NCBI GenBank assembly: GCA_964614185.1 | Contig: CAZTKJ010000048.1 | Location: 1 to 20,554 of the forward strand | Length of the DNA stretch: 20,554 bases | Source of the DNA: Suilimivivens sp964614185 | GTDB lineage: Bacteria > Bacillota > Clostridia > Lachnospirales > Lachnospiraceae | Direction of reading: 5' to 3' | Shown: positions 15,272 through 20,554 of the stretch, in pieces | Layout: each line of letters begins with the position of its first letter | Position numbering within the stretch: the first letter of the stretch is position 1 | Program-made: the position numbers and the translations under genes | Notes under the pieces: generated by a model | What the model was told of the DNA's origin: nothing | The model's database searches: none | Seen by the model: only the letters and a program-made list of their open reading frames with translations

Positions 15272-15280
15272 AATGCCCTC

Positions 15281-15337
15281 TTCAACTAATAGTAAATTAA
15301 GGAATTCATTATCTTTCTTAATAGTTGAATTTTACAA
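15281..15337 (-). promoter_or_regulatory. Promoter of the acyltransferase gene with flanking 8-bp inverted repeat
   Basis: On the minus strand, -35 TTGTAA (15332-15337), an 18-bp spacer and -10 GATAAT (15308-15313). TTCAACTA (15281-15288) and TAGTTGAA (15322-15329) form a perfect 8-bp inverted repeat around the -10 box, one arm in the spacer and one in the leader. It could be an operator. The rest of 15338-15430 shows nothing else. Confidence 0.4.
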
Positions 15338-15430
15338 CAAGACGCTGTTTCTTTGCAACAAGAATTACTTAAGAGCATATGATTAACTGAAAACAGCCTC
15401 AAAGCACCATGGCATTTCCAATGTGACAGA

Positions 15431-15462
15431 GGGGAGTACGCCAAAAGGCTATAAGTACTCCC
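15431..15462 (-). repeat. Hairpin across the stop codon of the small helical-protein gene
   Basis: GGGAGTAC (15432-15439) pairs with GTACTCCC (15455-15462). Inside it GCC (15440-15442) pairs with GGC (15447-15449) around AAAA, leaving a 5-nt bulge that holds the TAG stop. No T-run follows, so it is more likely a 3'-end stabilising or weak terminating structure than a classic terminator. Confidence 0.4.
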
Positions 15463-15883
15463 TCAGATCTTTACAAAGTTTTTCTTCAATATTTACCAGC
15501 CGTTCACAGATTGCTTTAGAAGAATGATCCGCTGCCGGATACTGATTCAGATATCGATGCAGAGATTTGATTCCCATATTGCAGCCGTCTGTGATCAGAT
15601 CCGCTACAGTTGCATCGCTCTTATCCATTGCCATTTTCATATTTGTTTTCATCCATGACATGCTCTTGGCCATAGCACTTGGCTCCTTATCTTCACTGTG
15701 ACATTCAGAAAGCATGGAGTGAATTTCGTTTCCCAGCTTTTCATGGTGAGACTTGCTTTCTGATAAGAGCTGTTTCATGCTGCTGGATTGAACACTTTCT
15801 AACACTTCATCAATAGAGGCAACCGCCATCTTGCTTCCGGAATCACATTCTTTTAATAAGCAGATAGTATCTTTGTTTTCCAT
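15449..15883 (-). CDS. Small all-helical protein, possibly ferritin-like bundle
   Basis: A 144-residue soluble, almost fully helical protein; I do not recognise a named family with certainty. It begins MENKDTICLLKECDSGSKMAV and shows about four amphipathic helices (around 5-33, 37-60, 68-97, 100-142) separated by short turns. A Glu/His cluster SHHEKLGNEIHSM (about 46-58) and a Met-rich stretch, MSWMKTNMKMAM, are notable. The overall plan resembles DUF2383/ferritin-like four-helix bundles, which suggests stress or metal-related roles; this is weak inference. The start is chosen because AAAGGA/CAGGA lies 6-11 nt upstream; a longer frame exists, but its start is at the far end of the promoter region. 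It has its own promoter and a leader of about 93 nt. Confidence 0.75.
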   Translation of the reverse strand: MENKDTICLLKECDSGSKMAVASIDEVLESVQSSSMKQLLSESKSHHEKLGNEIHSMLSECHSEDKEPSAMAKSMSWMKTNMKMAMDKSDATVADLITDGCNMGIKSLHRYLNQYPAADHSSKAICERLVNIEEKLCKDLREYL

Positions 15884-15904
15884 AAATAATCCTGTCCTTT
15901 CTTT

Positions 15905-15920
15905 AGCCGGACATCCGGCT
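15905..15920. promoter_or_regulatory. 16-bp perfect palindrome in the leader of the helical-protein gene
   Basis: AGCCGGA and TCCGGCT flank two bases. On the minus-strand mRNA it ends a few nt before AAAGGA, so it could be a stem that hampers ribosome access, or an operator downstream of the promoter. Confidence 0.4.
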
Positions 15921-15982
15921 GATCTGTCAATGGTAGTCTGTCCGAAAAACTTATTTTTATCCCATATTTTGGGCAGAATATT

Positions 15983-16011
15983 TTTATAATAGGAAATGCA
16001 AAGGTAAACAA
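15983..16011 (-). promoter_or_regulatory. Promoter of the small helical-protein gene
   Basis: On the minus strand, -35 TTGTTT (16006-16011), a 17-bp spacer and -10 TATAAA (15983-15988). This gives a leader of about 93 nt, which rules out the longer reading frame that begins at 16021. Confidence 0.55.
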
Positions 16012-16045
16012 CGGACGCCACGCTTTGCGAGCTATCCTTATGTCA

Positions 16046-16088
16046 AGAAAAAGCCGCTAAGCCCTGGTGCTTACGGGCTTGGCGACTT
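16046..16088 (-). terminator. Rho-independent terminator of the YitT gene
   Basis: Arms 16051-16064 and 16075-16088 form a 14-position stem (one G-T pair, one mismatch) with a 10-nt loop. In the minus direction it ends GGC then TTTTTCTT. It starts 26 nt after the YitT stop. Confidence 0.8.
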
Positions 16089-16113
16089 AGTTCCAATAAA
16101 AACAATCTTCGCT

Positions 16114-17001
16114 TTATTCCTTATCATTATCCTTATCGTTATTCGCCTTCTTTTTAATATGATTTCCAATAATCTCTGACACATCACTAATCGTGATAAA
16201 AGCGCTCGCATCTACCTCTTTGATCAGCTGCTTCAGTTGATAGATTTCAAGTCGGTTCAGTACGCAGTAGAGGATCACCTTTTTTCCGCTGATCAGGCCC
16301 TCACCCTCCAAAATCGTCACGGTGCGTCCCATCTTTTTATAAATCTCATCCGCAATCCTGCGTCCCTCATTGGTGATTATCATGGCAGATTTGGCCTGCT
16401 CTACGCCTGTCTCTACAAAATCAATCACTTTCGATGTGATAAAATACGTCAACAGGCTGTACATGGCCCGGTCAAATCCAAACAGAAAACCTGCGGTGGT
16501 ATAAATTGCAATATTGATGAAAAGAACTGTCTGTCCCACCGGAAGATTAAAACGCCGGTTCAAAAAGATTGCCACCGTCTCCGTTCCGTCAAGGCAGCCG
16601 CCGGAGCGAATGACGAGCCCCACGCCTATTCCCAGGAACACTCCTCCAAAGCAGACGGCCAGCAGATAATCCTGTGTCATATCCGTAAGGGGCGCAAATA
16701 TTTCCAGAAAACATGAAAATGCCACCATGGCAACCGCAGATTTGGCAATAAATTTGGTTCCCAGCTTCCGCATACCTGCAATCAGGAAGGGCAAGTTAAG
16801 TACGAAAGTCAATAACCCCAAAGGAATCTTACTAAGATTATTGATCATAATTGAGATTCCCACAATCCCTCCATCCAGGATCGTACATGGAACCAGAAAT
16901 TCTTCAATGGAAAGAGCGGCGATCATGGCACCTGCCACCAGCATCAAATAACTAAAAATCTCTTTCATATAATCTTTCGACTTTGCAACATTTTCTGACA
17001 T
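16114..17001 (-). CDS. YitT family membrane protein (DUF161 plus DUF2179)
   Basis: Membrane protein of unknown biochemical role, 295 residues. The N-terminal half has five to six membrane helices and the family segment GGCLDGTETVAIFL (about 134-147), preceded by GVGLVIRSGG. From about residue 205 a soluble domain (TNEGRRIADEIYKKMGRTVTI and following, up to about 280) matches DUF2179, followed by a Lys/Asp-rich tail. The start (MSENVAKSK) has GGAGG 8 nt upstream; an ATG two codons earlier is only 2 nt from that site, and a longer frame would begin inside the -35 box at 17049. It has its own strong promoter and terminator and so forms a single-gene unit. Confidence 0.92.
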   Translation of the reverse strand: MSENVAKSKDYMKEIFSYLMLVAGAMIAALSIEEFLVPCTILDGGIVGISIMINNLSKIPLGLLTFVLNLPFLIAGMRKLGTKFIAKSAVAMVAFSCFLEIFAPLTDMTQDYLLAVCFGGVFLGIGVGLVIRSGGCLDGTETVAIFLNRRFNLPVGQTVLFINIAIYTTAGFLFGFDRAMYSLLTYFITSKVIDFVETGVEQAKSAMIITNEGRRIADEIYKKMGRTVTILEGEGLISGKKVILYCVLNRLEIYQLKQLIKEVDASAFITISDVSEIIGNHIKKKANNDKDNDKE

Positions 17002-17020
17002 AGACATTACCTCCGCTATT

Positions 17021-17049
17021 ATCATATCAATGAAAAGCGTACCCGTCAA
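17021..17049 (-). promoter_or_regulatory. Strong promoter of the YitT gene with a very short leader
   Basis: On the minus strand, -35 TTGACG (17044-17049), a 17-bp spacer and -10 TATGAT (17021-17026), each with five of six consensus bases. Transcription would start near 17014-17016, so the mRNA begins almost at its GGAGG. Confidence 0.65.
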
Positions 17050-17088
17050 ATATTGATTTTATCAGTTTCCCGGTTAATAGGATATGTT

Positions 17089-18135
17089 TTATATACGAAC
17101 ATATCCCGTAGCTGGTCCTGCCCCGACTTTAGCAATATATCCACTTTTTACCAGTTCCGTCAAAGTTCTTTCCACAGTAACTTTACTTATATCAGGACAA
17201 AACTCCATTATTTCTTTCTTCGTAATCTTCCCCACCTTTTGGTCAATTACATTTTTTATTCGATCCGGTTTTGAAAGATTGCGGTGCTTCAGATGTTCCA
17301 CTCTGTTTTCGAACTCATTATATGCCTTTTGCATAATACCAAGATAATATTTCACAAAAGGCTCATAATTATTTTTATTCTCGTGCCATCCAAATGAACT
17401 TGACTGTAATGCCTCATAATATGTTTCCTTTGTCTTTTCTATCAACATTTCCATACTAACATATTTTCCAACAATATAACCTGCTTTATAAAATAACAAA
17501 AGCGTTAACAATCGACTCATTCTGCCATTCCCATCATTAAACGGATGAATACAGAGAAAATCAAGAATAAACATAGGTATAAGAATCAATTTATCTATTC
17601 GGTCAGCTTCCCATTCTTCCAAAAATCGAGCACATAATTCATCCATTGATTCTGAGGTTTGAAATGCCGGAACCGGCACAAAACGAACTTTTTGTTTTCC
17701 CTCTACATCTCTTTCTGCAATTACATTATCTGAATTCTTATAAGTACCGCCGACAGTTCCCTGCGAATAAGAATATAAATCCCTATGCAATTGCAATATC
17801 ACATTCGGTCTTGGCACAATATATTCATAGCTATCATGAATTGTCGCAAGCACTTCTCGGTAGCCGGCAATTTCTTGTTCAGAACGATTACGTGGTTCCG
17901 CCTTTTGACTTACCAGTTCTTCCAAACGCTTATCACTCGTAAAAATTCCTTCGATTCTATTAGATGCGCCTGTACTTTGAATAAGGGCCACTTCTAACAA
18001 TGTTTTTAATTCATCAATATTTGCCTCCAAAAACAGCTCCTGCTTACCCTTATGTTCATGAATACTTCCAACCATCTGAACAATTTCCGGTTTTAACAAC
18101 TTTAAAGGATCATTTATAAAATCAAATTTTCTCAT
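17089..18135 (-). CDS. Fic family protein (class II, N-terminal inhibitory motif) with C-terminal winged helix
   Basis: Probable AMP- or nucleotide-transferase that modifies target proteins, 348 residues. The active-site loop is complete: HPFNDGNGRMSR (197-208, catalytic His197). An inhibitory motif S-N-R-I-E-G (Ser58 to Gly63, Glu62) lies before the core, the arrangement of class II Fic proteins that carry their own brake. A short winged-helix domain fills the C-terminus (about 295-348: TKKEIMEFCPDISKVTVERTLTELV). The start MRKFDF has AAGGAG 6 nt upstream; a longer frame adds five codons that overlap this site. Its promoter is covered by repeats that the winged helix might bind, suggesting autoregulation. 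The target is unknown. Confidence 0.93.
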   Translation of the reverse strand: MRKFDFINDPLKLLKPEIVQMVGSIHEHKGKQELFLEANIDELKTLLEVALIQSTGASNRIEGIFTSDKRLEELVSQKAEPRNRSEQEIAGYREVLATIHDSYEYIVPRPNVILQLHRDLYSYSQGTVGGTYKNSDNVIAERDVEGKQKVRFVPVPAFQTSESMDELCARFLEEWEADRIDKLILIPMFILDFLCIHPFNDGNGRMSRLLTLLLFYKAGYIVGKYVSMEMLIEKTKETYYEALQSSSFGWHENKNNYEPFVKYYLGIMQKAYNEFENRVEHLKHRNLSKPDRIKNVIDQKVGKITKKEIMEFCPDISKVTVERTLTELVKSGYIAKVGAGPATGYVRI

Positions 18136-18139
18136 GGAA

Positions 18140-18196
18140 ATCTCCTTCATTCAAAAATTATCTCCATCATTATACCATAAATGATGGAGATATCAA
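18140..18196 (-). promoter_or_regulatory. Fic promoter with three 11-bp half-sites
   Basis: On the minus strand, -35 TTGATA (18191-18196), a 16-bp spacer and a perfect -10 TATAAT (18169-18174). ATCTCCATCAT (18160-18170) and ATGATGGAGAT (18181-18191) form a perfect 11-bp inverted repeat with a 10-bp gap, overlapping the -10 and touching the -35. A third copy, ATCTCCTTCAT (18140-18150, one mismatch), overlaps the ribosome site and is 20 bp from the second. All copies are spaced 20-21 bp, two helix turns. Confidence 0.75.
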
Positions 18197-18229
18197 TAGA
18201 ATGGCAGATAATATGTCATAAACGAAATA

Positions 18230-18739
18230 TTATATTTTGTTCAGCAAAGAATACATCTTCATATCAATAACTTTATCATTTTTGACAGCATTGCTTCTCA
18301 ATGTACCCTCATATTGAAATCCTGCTTTTTCAAGCACTCTGCAAGACGCTATATTGTATGCAAACGGTTCTGCATAAATACGGATAATATCACTCTTTTC
18401 AAAGACATATTCGCAAATCTGCATTACTGCTTCAGTCATAACACCTTTACCCCAGTATTCTTCGGCAATATAATATCCCAACTCCGCAGTCTGTCTATGG
18501 ATATTTTCTTGACGAAAGACACCAATACTCCCCACCGCCCTGTCGTCTACTGTAATAGCAAAAGCAAAAACTTCATTTTCATCTGCGGAAAGCATAGCAG
18601 AAATGTAATCTACGCCGTCCTGCTCTGTGTAGGGATATGGTAATCCGTCCCGAAGATTATCCTGTATTTTTTTATTAGAGAGTGCCACCGCCAAATCTTT
18701 TGCGTCTGATAATTTCCATTTTCTTATTTTGCAAGTCAT
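18230..18739 (-). CDS. GNAT family N-acetyltransferase, RimJ/RimL type
   Basis: Acetyl-CoA-dependent acyltransferase, 169 residues, of the kind that acts on protein N-termini, small molecules or drugs. Typical features are the opening IRKWKLSDAKDLAVALS, AELGYYIAEEYWGKGVMTEAV (about 85-105, with the G-x-G acetyl-CoA loop), and NIASCRVLEKAGFQYEGTLR (about 129-148), the classic end of the RimJ/RimL domain. GGAG lies 8 nt before the ATG. It starts 31 nt after the stop of the exonuclease gene and is probably co-transcribed with it; the Fic promoter begins just behind its stop. Confidence 0.92.
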   Translation of the reverse strand: MTCKIRKWKLSDAKDLAVALSNKKIQDNLRDGLPYPYTEQDGVDYISAMLSADENEVFAFAITVDDRAVGSIGVFRQENIHRQTAELGYYIAEEYWGKGVMTEAVMQICEYVFEKSDIIRIYAEPFAYNIASCRVLEKAGFQYEGTLRSNAVKNDKVIDMKMYSLLNKI

Positions 18740-18770
18740 TTTCCATTCTCCATTTCCTTAGTCAAAAAAT

Positions 18771-19613
18771 CTATTTTATCCCTATTCCCTTCAAGACTTC
18801 TGTTGTTGTTTTGTCTGTATTCAAAAATACCAACTTACATTTATCATATGGCAAAAGCTGATTTTTTTCTAATTTTATTAATTCATAATTTTTTCTAATC
18901 CTGTCGGTATTTTCTACTATTGATTTTCTTATAGACGACTTATCTATGTTTTCGGCATTACTAATGATATTTTCCAGTGTTCCAAATGTCCTTAAAAGTG
19001 AGGCTGCCGTTTTAACACCAATTTTTTCTACTCCTTTTATATTGTCTGCAGTATCACCCACCAGAGATTTAAAATATGCATATTGATCAGGGTAAATACC
19101 GTATCTGTCAATAATATATTGAGATGAACATATCATTGTTTTTTCACCTCGATATCTTAATATTGAAACATGTTCACTGATCAGCTGAAAGAAATCGCTA
19201 TCAAAAGAACATATAACAATTTCAGTGTCATTACAAAAGGATAGTGCATAACTTGTTATTAAATCATCGGCTTCACAGTTGGTTGTTTCTATGTAGTTTA
19301 TACCCAGATAATCCAACGCTTTATAAACATCCGGCAATTGTGAGAATGGATTTTCTTCTTCATTGACCATACTATAGTCAATTCTATTTGCTTTATAATC
19401 AGCATCTATTTCACAGCGACTATTTTCATGTTCTCCATCGAATACAACAAGAATATGTGTAGGCTCAACCCTTCGTATTACCTTTAACAATGCTCCTACA
19501 AATCCAAGGGTTCCTTGTATTGCTTTGCCTTGACTATTAACAATTCTGGCCGGCATACCAAAAAACATTTGAAAAAGCAAATTGCTGCCATCAACCATCA
19601 ATAATTTTTCCAT
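18771..19613 (-). CDS. Stand-alone 5'-3' exonuclease (Pol I N-terminal/FEN type)
   Basis: Structure-specific 5' nuclease related to the first domain of DNA polymerase I, but without a polymerase part; 280 residues, normal for the stand-alone type. Acidic metal ligands are in place: Asp8 (MVDGSN), Asp59 (VFDGE), Glu114/Asp116/Asp117 (CEADD), Asp138/Asp140 (SFDSD), and Asp187/Asp190 (VGDTADN). The helical-arch pattern DADYKANR and the DNA-binding turn IKGVEKIGVKTAASLL are also present. The ATG at 19613 has GGTGA 9 nt upstream; an in-frame GTG four codons earlier is also possible, with AAAGGA very close. It could remove RNA primers or flaps. It sits between two GNAT genes. Confidence 0.9.
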   Translation of the reverse strand: MEKLLMVDGSNLLFQMFFGMPARIVNSQGKAIQGTLGFVGALLKVIRRVEPTHILVVFDGEHENSRCEIDADYKANRIDYSMVNEEENPFSQLPDVYKALDYLGINYIETTNCEADDLITSYALSFCNDTEIVICSFDSDFFQLISEHVSILRYRGEKTMICSSQYIIDRYGIYPDQYAYFKSLVGDTADNIKGVEKIGVKTAASLLRTFGTLENIISNAENIDKSSIRKSIVENTDRIRKNYELIKLEKNQLLPYDKCKLVFLNTDKTTTEVLKGIGIK

Positions 19614-19677
19614 GTACTTTCTCACCGTTCCTTTATATCACTTAAAAGTCAAAGATAGGAATAAATTCATTCGTTTA

Positions 19678-20106
19678 CTATTCGATTTCTATCATCTTTT
19701 TAATTCCATTTGAGATAATCTCAAACCCCATTTTATCGTAAAATGGTTCTTTTCCTTTCGCTGAAACGCCTCCGACTGTTGTAAATTTCCCAGTAACAGA
19801 ATTTGCTTTTGCATAATCAACTAAATGATTAACAATCATAGTTCCAATACCTTTTCGTTGAAATTTAGGCAAAATTATTATTTCTTGAAGATACCAGTAC
19901 ATAGCACCATCTCCAACAAGTCTCCCCATCCCCACAAGTTCCCCATTATATATTGCAGAAACATTTATTAACCCATTTTGCAAAGCCTTTCTGGCATGCT
20001 TCACCGGTATCTCAGCAAATCCTGCTTCAATTCGCAGCCTTATAAAATCCTCAGCTTGTAAAATATTATCAATAAGTCTGATTTCTCCACAAATTTTCTC
20101 GTCCAT
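19678..20106 (-). CDS. GNAT family N-acetyltransferase
   Basis: Acetyl-CoA-dependent acyltransferase, 142 residues. The motif QRKGIG lies in LPKFQRKGIGTMIVNHL (about 79-95), preceded by GRLVGDGAMYWYLQEI, and the domain ends with EPFYDKMGFEII, as in ElaA/YjdJ-like small GNATs. The start MDEKICGEI is preferred because GGGAG is then 7-8 nt away; an ATG two codons upstream is only 1 nt from it. It precedes the exonuclease gene by 64 nt on the same strand. The substrate is unknown. Confidence 0.9.
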   Translation of the reverse strand: MDEKICGEIRLIDNILQAEDFIRLRIEAGFAEIPVKHARKALQNGLINVSAIYNGELVGMGRLVGDGAMYWYLQEIIILPKFQRKGIGTMIVNHLVDYAKANSVTGKFTTVGGVSAKGKEPFYDKMGFEIISNGIKKMIEIE

Positions 20107-20147
20107 ATTCATGCTCCCTACTTCAAATCCAACTTCTCACAATTCAT

Positions 20148-20201
20148 TTATTTTGCAATATATTTATAAATTACCTCTTGTATATCCTGTCGTTGAACCA
20201 T
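20148..20201 (-). CDS. Possible 17-residue leader or remnant peptide
   Basis: An ATG frame coding MVQRQDIQEVIYKYIAK then TAA, with GGGAG about 7 nt upstream, in the leader of the GNAT gene at 19678-20106. It could be an upstream peptide, the remnant of a lost gene, or chance. The helical, charged composition looks protein-like, but 17 codons carry little evidence. The rest of 20107-20272 is AT-rich with no other gene seen. Confidence 0.25.
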   Translation of the reverse strand: MVQRQDIQEVIYKYIAK

Positions 20202-20272
20202 TTTCTCTCCCTACAAATTCCGGCTTCTTCTCATTTTATCACACTAACATTCCAAACACTATTCTATATTCG

Positions 20273-20299
20273 CAAAAAGAGCAGCCTTTCGACTGCTCT
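20273..20299 (-). terminator. Rho-independent terminator of the HicB-type gene
   Basis: AGAGCAG (20278-20284) and CTGCTCT (20293-20299) form a 7-bp stem with an 8-nt loop. In the minus direction it is followed by TTTTGCG, with a T-run of five. It lies 68 nt after the stop of the gene at the window edge. Confidence 0.75.
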
Positions 20300-20366
20300 C
20301 CATGCTTACAAATGGCTTGCTGATTTTCTGTTGCCAAAATATTGCCTCTTCACTATAGCGTTGTTT

Positions 20367-20554
20367 CTATTTTGAATAAACGGCATCATTTCTGGAAAGA
20401 AGATATACACAATATTGATTCATACTGATACCTTCTCTCTTGGAATGTTCTGCCAGTAATCTGTGTAAACTACGCGGTATTCTCAATTTAAACTGACCTG
20501 AATAATCTTCTAAACTATCTGGCTCATGAATCTCTATCCCATCTTCAAGCGCTG
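20367..20554 (-). CDS. HicB-type antitoxin, C-terminal part (N-terminus outside window)
   Basis: The last 61 residues of a frame that enters from the right edge. The visible part reads LEDGIEIHEPDSLEDYSGQF, then KLRIPRSLHRLLAEHSKREG and ISMNQYCVYLLSRNDA, ending VYSK. A strand FKLRIPRSLH followed by two helices is the ribbon-helix-helix domain found at the end of HicB-like antitoxins, which bind their own promoter. The preceding acidic segment fits the end of the HicB partial RNase-H-like fold. The partner toxin gene, if present, would lie beyond 20554. A terminator follows. A stand-alone HicB-like regulator is the alternative. Confidence 0.75.
   Translation of the reverse strand, partial: ALEDGIEIHEPDSLEDYSGQFKLRIPRSLHRLLAEHSKREGISMNQYCVYLLSRNDAVYSK

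Noticed and set aside
16002..16021. Longer N-terminus for the small helical protein, starting at 16021
   Set aside because: That start lies upstream of the -35 box of the gene's own promoter; the ATG at 15883 has a proper ribosome site.
17002..17049. Longer N-terminus for the YitT protein starting at 17049
   Set aside because: It begins inside the -35 box; GGAGG points to the ATG at 17001.

Overview
The window looks like chromosomal DNA from a low-to-moderate GC Firmicute of the Clostridia, most plausibly a gut Lachnospiraceae. The clues are strong GGAGG-type ribosome binding sites, sigma-A-like promoters with 16-18 bp spacers, a lipobox solute-binding protein, an LtaS-type envelope enzyme, YitT and MATE proteins, and a Cys-rich peptide with a radical SAM maturase. 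The species assignment is inference. I see no rRNA, tRNA, CRISPR array, insertion sequence or prophage.

Left part (1-8600), all on the minus strand. Reading in the direction of transcription: an XRE-type regulator with four membrane helices; an LtaS/sulfatase-family membrane enzyme with an added C-terminal GBS Bsp-like domain and its own promoter next to a strong dyad; a GNAT acetyltransferase; a MATE exporter; an M3 oligoendopeptidase; a small four-helix membrane protein 2 nt behind the peptidase; and a peptide-binding lipoprotein with its own promoter, cut by the window edge. The peptidase and the binding protein together suggest peptide uptake and use.

Centre (8600-12430), the most interesting part. 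A compact RiPP locus runs on the plus strand: a 58-residue peptide made of repeated (A)CGxSDKP units (10552-10728), two RNA hairpins, a radical SAM/SPASM maturase (10819-11853) and a translationally coupled nitroreductase (11853-12428). This matches what I recall as the ACGX-repeat peptide / radical SAM system. Four of the five cysteines have an Asp exactly four residues later (C-X3-D). That is the spacing joined by Cys-Asp thioethers in freyrasin-type ranthipeptides, so I predict a similar product. An HxlR regulator with one N-terminal Cys is transcribed divergently. Behind it lies an FAD oxidoreductase with a C-terminal Rieske domain, so the peptide locus sits in a redox-flavoured neighbourhood.

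Right part (12430-20554). On the plus strand: a GNAT enzyme and a MalY/PatB-type C-S lyase. On the minus strand: an acyltransferase-3 membrane protein, a small helical (possibly ferritin-like) protein with a long structured leader, a YitT protein, a Fic protein with a built-in inhibitory motif and a promoter covered by three 11-bp half-sites, a RimJ/RimL-type GNAT, a stand-alone 5'-3' exonuclease, a further GNAT, and the C-terminal end of a HicB-type antitoxin at the edge. Many genes here are separate small transcription units, typical of an accessory region.

Two genes start with non-ATG codons that their ribosome binding sites support: the binding protein (GTG) and the Rieske oxidoreductase (TTG).
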